Shown here piece after piece: positions 7,486-13,521 of a DNA stretch of 13,521 nucleotides. The stretch's first letter is position 1. Each line of letters begins with the position of its first letter. The DNA comes from NIOZ-UU13 sp048635425. GTDB lineage: Bacteria; Planctomycetota; Phycisphaerae; Sedimentisphaerales; Anaerobacaceae. The notes below the pieces were generated by a model. It had not been told where the DNA came from. It saw only the letters and a program-made list of their open reading frames with translations, and did not search any database. The position numbers and the translations under genes are program-made. The stretch spans positions 1 through 13,521 of the forward strand of contig JAIVYN010000091.1 of the NCBI GenBank assembly GCA_048635425.1, read 5' to 3'.

Positions 7486-7580
7486 GTCTGTGGTGTGCAT
7501 CTTGAATTGTGTCCTGACGAAGCCTTGCAGGGTGCGATTTTCACACTATTTTTCTCTTTGTTGGAATTGTGAAACTTCGG

Positions 7581-8741
7581 TTACCAGGCATATGGCATGT
7601 AACTTTCGAATCGCCTGATGTATTGCCAATCACCTTTATACTCGTGGCAGAGGCCCCAGCGAATACCTTCAAGTGGGCTCTTATCTGTATCGAGCGAGCG
7701 AACCAAACCAACCGCATGTGGTCCCAATTTAATGTGCGATTTAATTTCAAAGTTGATGCCATCTTCAGCAAATTGAATGGTGTTTTTTTCGGGCCCATCG
7801 GTTGTTAACATCGCTGCAATGCCGCCCTTGTAGGGCCAAATACAGATTTCATGGCCGCTGTTGGTAATGGGATTGTATTGGGATTTAACATAGGAACCTT
7901 CCGGTTTGTCAGCAATAGCCACACCCCATTTAATTTCTCGTCCTCCAAATGTAATACGTTCTCCCATGCGCTCACCTTTATAGTAGAGGTAAAATTTGTT
8001 TCTATAATACATCAACGTAGGGTCGTGCACTTTATGACTGTCAAAATCACCTTGTTTTTTCACTTTAAAGCGATTATCCTCATCGCCTAACCATTGGCCA
8101 TTATCGGCGGGTTTAAGAATAGGTGCTTCTAATTTTTTCCAGGGTCCATCCGGAGAATCGGCAATGGCCATACCAACATTGTTTTTTACCCGGTTGGCAT
8201 AAGGTGCCTTCACTACCTGATAAACAAGATAATATTTTCCATCGTGGGCTAATACTTCAGGAGTAAATACCGCCCGGTCGTCATAAGTTCCTTCCGGCCC
8301 TCTTCCAACAGCCAGCCCTTCTTCTTTCCATTCCCATCCGTCTTTTGAGGTGGCGTACCAGACCTCGGTTAAATCCCACGGGAAAACCTTTTTAGAAGGG
8401 TCACCTGTACCGAATCCGTATGTTTTTCCTTCACCTTTGGTGTACCAGACAAAATAGGTGTCCCCCACCAGGATAACCGCACTTGGGTCTCTGCGAATTA
8501 CACCTTCTTCATATTGGAAATCGCCCTTTAAATCCTGCTTTTTAAAACTGCAAAACCACTCGGGTCCCTGCTCGTAATTTCTTTCTATTGCACGCTTTGA
8601 TGCTGCGCTCAGCTTATTCCTGTTTGTAATGGCATTTTTGTCATAAACTTCTTCTTTGATTTTTTCAGTTGAAAGATGCGATTCGCATCCTGTCATAATG
8701 ATCATAAAGCACGATAGGAAATAGTAAGTAATGTGTTTCAT
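7581..8741 (-). CDS. GH117-family lipoprotein (alpha-1,3-(3,6-anhydro)-L-galactosidase type)
   Basis: The protein has 386 residues. GH117 enzymes remove 3,6-anhydro-L-galactose from the non-reducing end of neoagaro-oligosaccharides, the last extracytoplasmic or periplasmic step of agar breakdown. The N-terminus is a lipoprotein signal (hydrophobic 4-18, lipobox MTGC with C19). Residues 45-50 (SAASKR) fit the SxAxxR motif of the N-terminal segment used in GH117 dimers. D85 (RRDPS) and D240 (KVHDPT) are 155 residues apart, as I recall for the D97/D252 pair of characterised members. H297 (SGHEICIW) fits the unusual histidine acid. The coding region is about 44% GC by hand count, against about 50% in the adjacent reductase. 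Upstream of the ATG is AT-rich with no Shine-Dalgarno sequence; a weak TACAAT box lies at 8764-8759. Together these suggest acquisition, possibly from Bacteroidota. Related five-blade families (GH43-like) are the main alternative for function. Confidence 0.85.
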   Translation of the reverse strand: MKHITYYFLSCFMIIMTGCESHLSTEKIKEEVYDKNAITNRNKLSAASKRAIERNYEQGPEWFCSFKKQDLKGDFQYEEGVIRRDPSAVILVGDTYFVWYTKGEGKTYGFGTGDPSKKVFPWDLTEVWYATSKDGWEWKEEGLAVGRGPEGTYDDRAVFTPEVLAHDGKYYLVYQVVKAPYANRVKNNVGMAIADSPDGPWKKLEAPILKPADNGQWLGDEDNRFKVKKQGDFDSHKVHDPTLMYYRNKFYLYYKGERMGERITFGGREIKWGVAIADKPEGSYVKSQYNPITNSGHEICIWPYKGGIAAMLTTDGPEKNTIQFAEDGINFEIKSHIKLGPHAVGLVRSLDTDKSPLEGIRWGLCHEYKGDWQYIRRFESYMPYAW

Positions 8742-8774
8742 TGTTTGTAATATTTAAAATTGTAGAACTTTAAT

Positions 8775-8897
8775 TCATTGAATAGTTAATCTTATCTGTA
8801 ATTCCCATAAACAATTGTATATCCATGCCTGTCCTGAGCTTGTCGAAGGGCTCAGTCGCCTCAGGTCTTCAGTACTGCCTAATTGGAACTCCCACAT
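8775..8897 (-). pseudogene. Truncated 5' remnant of a second OYE-GltD-type reductase gene
   Basis: The frame from the ATG at 8897 begins MWEFQLGSTEDLRRL, 13 of 15 residues identical to the start of the 882-residue reductase at 7383 (MWEFQLGSIEDLERL). Over these 45 nt, 34 match, and 8 of the 11 differences are synonymous. Similarity also continues about 20 nt upstream of the ATG. After codon 15 all similarity stops at a dispersed hairpin repeat (8834-8855), and the frame then reads through unrelated sequence to a stop at 8775. It is best read as the leftover start of a diverged paralogue whose body was lost, not a functional small gene. Confidence 0.75.
8834..8855. repeat. Dispersed intergenic repeat (CCTTCGACAAGCTCAGG type) with short hairpin
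   Basis: CTGAGC (8834-8839) pairs with GCTCAG (8850-8855) around a 10-nt loop. The sequence is the widespread CCTGAGCTTGTCGAAGG repeat that I recognise from the intergenic regions of many bacteria. It sits exactly where similarity to the reductase gene ends. Confidence 0.75.
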
Positions 8898-8927
8898 TCT
8901 TTTTGTCTTTCGGTTCATACCTCACTA

Positions 8928-8964
8928 ACTGGCCGGTAGCCAGTGGTGAGCATCCAACTCACCA
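8928..8964. repeat. Two back-to-back hairpins downstream of uvrA
   Basis: TGGTGAG (8944-8950) pairs with CTCACCA (8958-8964) over 7 bp, and ACTGGC (8928-8933) pairs with GCCAGT (8939-8944) over 6 bp. They begin 10 nt after the uvrA stop codon and share base 8944, so they compete at one pair. There is no T-run after either, so they would act as a 3'-end stabiliser or a weak or factor-dependent terminator rather than a canonical one. Confidence 0.5.
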
Positions 8965-8973
8965 ATTAACCAT

Positions 8974-11835
8974 TTAACTACTCTCCAAATTTGTGAGTTT
9001 TGTTTTAAGGAACTTAGCTGTATAACTTTTTTTGTTTTTGATAATCTCTTCAGGTTTCCCTGCGGCCACGACTTTACCGCCGGCGTCTCCGCCTTCGGGG
9101 CCGAGGTCTATTATATAGTCTGCCATCTTGATAACGTCAAGATTATGCTCGATTACTATTACTGTATTGCCCATATCGCACAGCCGCTGAAGCACATTTA
9201 AGAGGTTATGAATATCAGCGAAGTGCAGACCCGTGGTCGGCTCATCGAGCAAATACAAAGTATGTCCCGTAGCTGCCTTGCCTAATTCGGCGGAAAGTTT
9301 TACCCGTTGCGCCTCCCCGCCCGAAAGCGTCGTAGAGGCCTGGCCTAATTGCATATAGCCCATACCAACATCGGCCAACGTTTTCAATATCCGGACAATC
9401 GTCGGAAAATTCGCGAAAAAATCAAGCGCCTCGTCAATCCTCATATCGAGCACATCGGCGATGTTTTTGCCTTTGTAGGTAACCTGCAGCGTTTCCGGAT
9501 TATATCTTTTACCGCGGCAGCTCTGACAGGTTACATAGACATCGGGCAAAAAGTGCATCTCAATCTTTTTTGTCCCCTGTCCCCTGCAGTATTCACAGCG
9601 TCCGCCTTTAACGTTGAAGCTGAATCGGCCGGGCTTATAACCGCGAATCTTCGCTTCCCGCGTCATTGAAAACAGTTTTCTTATCACATCAAACACGCCC
9701 GTGTATGTTGCCGGATTGCTTCGCGGCGTCTTGCCTATCGGCGACTGGTTTATCTCTATGACCTTATCAATCTGCGAAGTGCCAAGAACGGTTCTGTGTC
9801 TGCCCGGTTTTTCGCGAGACCGGTAGAGCCGGCGCCTCAAAGCCCTCAGCAAAATCTGGCTGACCAAAGTGCTCTTGCCCGAACCGGAAACACCCGTTAC
9901 GCACGTAAATACGCCAAGCGGAAATTTGACGTCGATATTTTTGAGATTGTTTTGGGCCGCCACTTTTACTTCAAGGCATTTTCTCAGGTTATATTTTCTC
10001 CGCTTTATCGGCAGGGCTATGCTCTTTTTACCGCTCAGATAATCACCTGTCAGTGAACTTTCGCAGCCGGTAATATCATCCAGATTGCCCTGGGCGACAA
10101 CTTCACCGCCGTGCGCACCGGCGGCCGGGCCGATATCGATAATATGGTCCGCACTTTTGATTATATCTTCATCGTGCTCGACCACTATAACTGTATTGCC
10201 TAATCGGCTAAGGCGCTTTAGTATCCCCAACAATCGGTTGTTATCACGCCTGTGCAGACCTATCGTCGGCTCATCAAGCACATAACAGACCCCGACCAGA
10301 CCGCTGCCCACCTGTGTTGCTAAGCGGATTCGCTGGGCCTCACCCCCGGCCAGGGTGCTGCTCATCCGGTCTAAGGTCAAGTATCCGAGTCCGACATCCA
10401 CCATAAATTTAAGTCGTGCTTTTATTTCCTTTAACACCGCAGCCCCAATCACAGCCTTCTCTTTGTATAATTTAAGTTTATTGAAAAACTCCTGTGCCTT
10501 TTCAACACTAAGCGCTGCCAATTGATGAATGCTCCTGCCTCCAACAGTTACAGCGATGGCCTCAGGCCGAAGCCGGGCACCCTCACAGCTTCGACAGGGT
10601 TGTTCCGAAAGGTAGCTGTGCAATCTGGTTTTAACATACTCGCTGGTGGTCGTTTCCCATCGACGAGTAAGATTCGGGATAACACCTTCGAACCACACGC
10701 CGTATTTTTGCTCGTCGGCTGCCGTCGTCCCGTACATCAGAATCCTTCTATACTCTTTCGGTATTCGACTAAAAGGTATCGATTTACTGATCCCCATCTT
10801 CCTGCAGAACCTTTTAACCAGCCGGTTGTAGAAGATATTCATTCTCTTGCCCCCCTTGCGCCAGGCATCGACTGCGCCGTTTTCTAACGAAATACTTTTA
10901 TCCGGCACAATCAGGTCGGGGTCAAACTCCAGAATCGTCCCTAAACCATCACAGCTTTTACAGGCCCCATAAGGACTGTTAAAGCTGAACAGCCGGGGCG
11001 ATAACTCCTCAAGGCTGGCCTGCGGATGTTTTGGACAGGCAAACTTTTCGCTGTATATAACCTCATCCCACGGCGTGTTGCCATTGCTTGTTTTATTCGC
11101 ATCGGGCTTCTGAACTAACACCAAAAGTATCCCATCAGCAAGTTTTAGTGCCGTCTCTACGGAATCAGCTAACCGAACGCGAATCGAATCCTTGATTATC
11201 AGCCTGTCAACGACCGCTGCAATGTGGTGCTTTTTATTCTTGTTCAAAGCCGGGACATTCCGCACATCATAAACAGCTCCATCAACGCGCACACGAACGA
11301 AGCCTTCACGCTGTATGCCGACAAAAATATCTTTGTGCTCGCCTTTTTTGCCGCGAACCAGCGGGGCACAAATCTGGATTTTCGTACCTTCGGCCTCCGA
11401 AAGAATTGAATCTACTATCTGCGATGAATGCTGGCTTGTAATCTCTTTGCCGCATACCCAGCAGTGCGGCTGGCCCACGCGGGCAAAAAGTAGTCTGAAA
11501 TAGTCATAGATTTCAGTAGTCGTAGCCACCGTTGAGCGGGGATTGCTGCTGGCACTTCGCTGCTCGATTGCAATAGTAGGCGGCAGGCCCGTAATCTCGG
11601 ACACCGCCGGTTTCTGCATTTGCTCCAGGAACTGCCGGGCGTAGGCACTAAGCGACTCGACGTATTTTCTCCGTCCTTCGGCATAAATGGTATCGAATGC
11701 AAGTGAGCTTTTCCCTGAGCCGCTTATGCCGGTAATTACCACCAGCTTATCGCGCGGAATATCCAGACTGATATTTTTAAGATTGTGCTCCGCCGCACCT
11801 GTAATCCTGATTGCTTTTTCTGTTCCCCTGGCCAT
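8974..11835 (-). CDS. uvrA: UvrA, excinuclease ABC subunit A
   Basis: This is the damage-recognition ATPase of nucleotide excision repair, which loads UvrB on lesions. At 953 residues it is full length for the family (about 940-950). The two ABC modules are complete: Walker A at 36-43 (GISGSGKS) and 648-655 (GVSGSGKS); signatures LAGGEAQ (495-501) and LSGGEAQ (837-843); Walker B LDEP at 520-523 and 863-866. The second zinc module is C747, C750, C770, C773. The first uses C267, H270, C292, C295, where E. coli has four cysteines. The ATG at 11835 gives the normal N-terminus; its ribosome site is weak. The gene diverges from endonuclease V across a 139-nt shared upstream region, a pairing of two DNA-repair genes. 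No SOS box of the E. coli or Bacillus type was seen upstream. Confidence 0.98.
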   Translation of the reverse strand: MARGTEKAIRITGAAEHNLKNISLDIPRDKLVVITGISGSGKSSLAFDTIYAEGRRKYVESLSAYARQFLEQMQKPAVSEITGLPPTIAIEQRSASSNPRSTVATTTEIYDYFRLLFARVGQPHCWVCGKEITSQHSSQIVDSILSEAEGTKIQICAPLVRGKKGEHKDIFVGIQREGFVRVRVDGAVYDVRNVPALNKNKKHHIAAVVDRLIIKDSIRVRLADSVETALKLADGILLVLVQKPDANKTSNGNTPWDEVIYSEKFACPKHPQASLEELSPRLFSFNSPYGACKSCDGLGTILEFDPDLIVPDKSISLENGAVDAWRKGGKRMNIFYNRLVKRFCRKMGISKSIPFSRIPKEYRRILMYGTTAADEQKYGVWFEGVIPNLTRRWETTTSEYVKTRLHSYLSEQPCRSCEGARLRPEAIAVTVGGRSIHQLAALSVEKAQEFFNKLKLYKEKAVIGAAVLKEIKARLKFMVDVGLGYLTLDRMSSTLAGGEAQRIRLATQVGSGLVGVCYVLDEPTIGLHRRDNNRLLGILKRLSRLGNTVIVVEHDEDIIKSADHIIDIGPAAGAHGGEVVAQGNLDDITGCESSLTGDYLSGKKSIALPIKRRKYNLRKCLEVKVAAQNNLKNIDVKFPLGVFTCVTGVSGSGKSTLVSQILLRALRRRLYRSREKPGRHRTVLGTSQIDKVIEINQSPIGKTPRSNPATYTGVFDVIRKLFSMTREAKIRGYKPGRFSFNVKGGRCEYCRGQGTKKIEMHFLPDVYVTCQSCRGKRYNPETLQVTYKGKNIADVLDMRIDEALDFFANFPTIVRILKTLADVGMGYMQLGQASTTLSGGEAQRVKLSAELGKAATGHTLYLLDEPTTGLHFADIHNLLNVLQRLCDMGNTVIVIEHNLDVIKMADYIIDLGPEGGDAGGKVVAAGKPEEIIKNKKSYTAKFLKTKLTNLESS

Positions 11836-11897
11836 CTTACGTTCTTATTACTCTAAGCGTACTCCTGCTAAAAATCTGGCAATAACCCAAACTAATA

Positions 11898-11926
11898 ATT
11901 GTACCAAGATGCCGCAAAAAGGTAAA
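11898..11926 (-). promoter_or_regulatory. Candidate sigma-70-like promoter for uvrA
   Basis: On the minus strand, TTTACC (11926-11921, 4 of 6 matches) is followed after 17 nt by TACAAT (11903-11898, 5 of 6). Transcription would begin near 11891, about 55 nt before the uvrA ATG. A weaker plus-strand pair (TTGTAC at 11899, TAAAAT at 11923, 18-nt spacing) overlaps it and could serve endonuclease V. Confidence 0.4.
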
Positions 11927-11930
11927 ATGT

Positions 11931-11954
11931 TTATTGATAATTCACAATCAATAA
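11931..11954. promoter_or_regulatory. Perfect 8-8-8 dyad in the uvrA/endonuclease V intergenic region
   Basis: TTATTGAT (11931-11938) and ATCAATAA (11947-11954) are exact inverted repeats with an 8-nt spacer. The dyad lies just upstream of the predicted uvrA -35 box and about 20 nt before the endonuclease V start, a place from which one regulator could influence both genes. Low-complexity AT sequence makes a chance dyad possible. Confidence 0.4.
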
Positions 11955-11974
11955 TGCTTAATTATCAGCAATCA

Positions 11975-12688
11975 ATGAAAAAGTTGCATAGCTGGAATTT
12001 GTCTTATTCACAGGCGCGAGATTGCCAGAACAATCTCGCCCCAAAAGTGCAACTTGTCCCCCTAAAAGAACAGCCAAAATTAATTGCTGGTATCGATTGC
12101 GCCTTTAGCAAGGACGGCAAAAAAATCATTTCGGCCGTTGTAGTGTTAAAGCTGCCGGATTTCGTCCCCGTAGAAACAACGAATGCCCTACGAAAAGTTA
12201 CCTTTCCTTACATACCCGGCCTGCTCTCTTTTCGCGAAGCTCCGGTCTGTATCGCCGCGGTTGAAAAACTCAAAAGTAAGCCGGATTTATTCATCATTGA
12301 TGGCCAGGGCATAGCCCATCCTCGACGACTCGGTCTGGCAGCCCATCTGGGATTATTTTTCGATAAGCCGACCATCGGCTGTGCAAAAAGCAGACTAATC
12401 GGCCAGTTTGAGGAACCTCCGCTTGAAAAGGGCGAATATAGCCTATTAACAGATAAGAAGAGCACAAAACGCCAAACGAGTCACGAGTCACGAGCAACGA
12501 GCGACGAGGTAATCGGCGCGGTAGTTAGAACACGTACAAATGTCAACCCGGTTTTCGTCTCTGTGGGTAATAAATGTCTGCTGAAAGATGCGATAAAAAT
12601 CACCCTCGCCTGCGTAGTTAAATATCGTCTGCCCGAACCTACCCGCCTCGCCCACCAGCTCGTCGGCAAACTAAAATTGAAAACCTAA
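11975..12688 (+). CDS. nfi: Endonuclease V (deoxyinosine 3'-endonuclease)
   Basis: Endonuclease V cuts DNA at the second phosphodiester bond 3' of deoxyinosine, starting repair of deaminated adenine. The 237-residue protein has the metal-binding and catalytic residues D41 (AGIDCAF), E88 (SFREAP), D109 (IIDGQGIAHPRR) and H227 (TRLAHQ), and the strand-separating PYIPG wedge at 78-82. D109 to H227 is 118 residues, about 14 more than the 104 I recall for the Thermotoga enzyme. The excess falls at residues 161-177, where a 7-nt tandem repeat lies. I start at the ATG at 11975 because the family's N-terminal motif (KKLHSWNLS) begins there and a dyad lies just upstream. ATGs at 11927 (AAGG 4 nt upstream) and 11909 are in frame and possible. 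It diverges from uvrA and converges with the isomerase gene 30 nt away. Confidence 0.95.
   Translation: MKKLHSWNLSYSQARDCQNNLAPKVQLVPLKEQPKLIAGIDCAFSKDGKKIISAVVVLKLPDFVPVETTNALRKVTFPYIPGLLSFREAPVCIAAVEKLKSKPDLFIIDGQGIAHPRRLGLAAHLGLFFDKPTIGCAKSRLIGQFEEPPLEKGEYSLLTDKKSTKRQTSHESRATSDEVIGAVVRTRTNVNPVFVSVGNKCLLKDAIKITLACVVKYRLPEPTRLAHQLVGKLKLKT
12476..12510 (+). repeat. Five-unit 7-nt tandem repeat (ACGAGNN) inside endonuclease V
   Basis: ACGAG recurs at 12476, 12483, 12490, 12497 and 12504, each followed by two variable bases. Because the unit is 7 nt it shifts frame with each copy, yet the gene stays open and encodes QTSHESRATSDE. Comparison with the usual family pattern (…LLxDKGEVIGAV…) places it as an in-frame insertion between LLTDK and EVIGAV. 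Confidence 0.8.
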
Positions 12689-12718
12689 CGACATCTAATC
12701 CGCAGTTTCACATTGAGC

Positions 12719-13327
12719 TCATTGCGAAACAACTCTTGCGGATTTTATTTCGACAGGGTTAACCGGAACATCATTATAATCCATCCGCGTTGTTGTGTTT
12801 ACTGATGCGATTGCATCCACAACGTCCATTCCCTCAATTACCTTACCAAATACTGTGTATCCCGGCCTGATGTTCTCAACGTAGTTCAAAGGTGCATTGT
12901 CTCGATGGTTAATGAAAAACTGGCATGTTGCGCTGTCAGGATCATTTTGCCGGGCCATCGCGATAGTGCCCCGCTCATTTTTCAAGCCATTAGCAGCTTC
13001 ATTGATGATTGGTTCACGCGTTTCTTTTTGTTCCATTTCCGTCGTGAAACCGCCTCCTTGTATCATAAAGTCAGGTATAACCCTGTGAAATATAGTCCCA
13101 TCATAGAAACCTTCCTCTATATATCCGAGGAAATTCTTCACCGTGACAGGCGCAGCCTGCTCATTAAGCTCAATGACGATATTACCCATGCTTGTTTCCA
13201 GCTTCACAGTTTTCGTTTCTGATGTCATCATATTCCTTTCAAAGTTCGCCTTTTTCGCTCCCTCACCGCAGCCGCAGACCAAAACAACCGCCGTCAACAA
13301 TCCGCAAAACCAGGACTTGCTAATCAT
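12719..13327 (-). CDS. Cyclophilin-type peptidyl-prolyl cis-trans isomerase, probable lipoprotein
   Basis: This enzyme catalyses cis-trans isomerisation of prolyl bonds to assist protein folding. The 202-residue protein opens with a short export signal (hydrophobic LLTAVVLV then CGC), with a likely lipid-modified cysteine at about residue 20, followed by a linker and the cyclophilin domain. The domain shows the core block IFHRVIPDFMIQGGGF with the catalytic arginine, MARQNDPDSATCQFFIN, and the C-terminal FGKVIEGMDVVD. This is the compact PpiA/PpiB type without extra domains, probably acting outside the cytoplasmic membrane. I start at the ATG at 13327 because GAGAGGTG lies 6 nt upstream; a GTG at 13336 is in frame but falls inside that ribosome site. 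It has its own promoter and converges with endonuclease V, leaving a 30-nt gap in which I see no terminator. Confidence 0.95.
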   Translation of the reverse strand: MISKSWFCGLLTAVVLVCGCGEGAKKANFERNMMTSETKTVKLETSMGNIVIELNEQAAPVTVKNFLGYIEEGFYDGTIFHRVIPDFMIQGGGFTTEMEQKETREPIINEAANGLKNERGTIAMARQNDPDSATCQFFINHRDNAPLNYVENIRPGYTVFGKVIEGMDVVDAIASVNTTTRMDYNDVPVNPVEIKSARVVSQ

Positions 13328-13353
13328 AATGTACACCTCTCAAAGCCAAAATC

Positions 13354-13383
13354 CTTATAAATGAGTCGTTTCATTTCTGTCAT
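13354..13383 (-). promoter_or_regulatory. Sigma-70-like promoter for the isomerase gene
   Basis: On the minus strand, ATGACA (13383-13378, 5 of 6) is followed after 18 nt by TATAAG (13359-13354, 5 of 6). Transcription would start near 13347, leaving a leader of about 20 nt that contains the strong ribosome site at 13341-13334. Confidence 0.55.
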
Positions 13384-13420
13384 AGGCCATCCACTAAGGA
13401 CTGGTAAAGAAATTAGGTTT

Positions 13421-13510
13421 CGTTTTGGCTCCAGCGAGGACAAGGCTGGCAAGGAAGCAAAACGCAGGCCTACTGGTTGGTAGTCCGAGTTTTGCTGACA
13501 CCGCCAGCCG
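13421..13510. repeat. Compound inverted repeat with three alternating arms
   Basis: GGCTGGC (13444-13450) pairs exactly with GCCAGCC (13503-13509). Inside it AGCAAAAC (13456-13463) pairs exactly with GTTTTGCT (13489-13496), and inside that GGCCTAC (13467-13473) pairs with GTAGTCC (13480-13486) with one mismatch and a 6-nt loop. A third, upstream arm can compete: CGTTTT (13421-13426) with AAAACG (13459-13464), and CCAGC (13431-13435) with GCTGG (13445-13449). I see no coding region in 13337-13521. The element could be a dispersed repeat, a mobile-element end or a structured RNA. Confidence 0.65.
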
Positions 13511-13521
13511 AAGCCGCAGCC

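Noticed and set aside
7539..7574. TTTCACA…TGTGAAA inverted repeat after the GH117 stop as a terminator
   Set aside because: The loop is 22 nt and no T-run follows on the minus strand, so it does not meet terminator criteria.
11687..11974. Upstream extension of endonuclease V into the uvrA gene
   Set aside because: It would overlap the conserved N-terminus of uvrA by 149 nt and adds residues not seen in the family.
11836..11974. SOS (LexA) box
   Set aside because: Neither a CTG-N10-CAG nor a GAAC-N4-GTTC pattern is present; only an isolated GTTC occurs.
12476..12510. Possible CRISPR or direct-repeat array
   Set aside because: The unit is only 7 nt with 2-nt variable positions and no spacers; it is a short tandem repeat inside a gene.
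13467..13486. Integron attC-like site
   Set aside because: The inner hairpin lacks the RYYYAAC/GTTRRRY boxes in proper arrangement, and no gene cassette or integrase is present.

Overview
The window looks like chromosomal DNA of a free-living, polysaccharide-degrading bacterium. It is most plausibly a marine or sediment Planctomycetota (Phycisphaerae-like) or a related member of the PVC group. This is inference: base composition is near 50% GC, lipobox-type lipoproteins are present, sugar-acid genes sit next to algal-polysaccharide enzymes, and family-typical intergenic hairpin repeats are scattered about. There is no rRNA, tRNA, CRISPR array or recognisable transposase.

Region 1 (1-7485, all on the minus strand) is an operon-like block. 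Read in the direction of transcription it runs: sigma-70-like promoter with a 7-9-7 dyad at the start point; a large old-yellow-enzyme/GltD fusion reductase (7383-4735); two dispersed hairpin repeats; a short-chain dehydrogenase (4624-3827); a KDPG-aldolase-family enzyme (3813-2989); a secreted BNR_4 beta-propeller protein that overlaps the aldolase by 4 nt (2992-1400); two hairpins; and a fumarate-reductase-type flavoprotein that runs off the left edge (1311-<1). A plausible reading is that the propeller protein acts on a polysaccharide outside the cytoplasm, and the dehydrogenase, aldolase and two flavoproteins process the resulting (deoxy/unsaturated) sugar acid. The exact pathway is not one I can name.

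Region 2 (7581-8973) holds a GH117-family lipoprotein (3,6-anhydro-L-galactosidase type, agar breakdown). Its GC content (about 44% by hand count, against about 50% in the reductase next door) and lack of a Shine-Dalgarno sequence suggest it was acquired, perhaps from Bacteroidota. Just upstream of it lies the decayed first 15 codons of a second copy of the reductase gene, broken off at a widespread intergenic repeat.

Region 3 (8974-13521) is housekeeping: uvrA (minus) and endonuclease V (plus) diverge from a shared AT-rich promoter region with an 8-8-8 dyad, followed by a convergent cyclophilin-type peptidyl-prolyl isomerase lipoprotein. Endonuclease V carries an in-frame insertion made of a 7-nt tandem repeat. 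The right edge contains a compound inverted repeat able to form alternative hairpins upstream of the isomerase promoter.

Best candidates for something undescribed: (i) the redox-heavy sugar-acid operon built around the OYE-GltD fusion and its operator; (ii) the GH117 segment bounded by an intact and a broken copy of the same reductase start; (iii) the repeat inserted into endonuclease V; (iv) the alternating three-arm repeat at 13421-13510.
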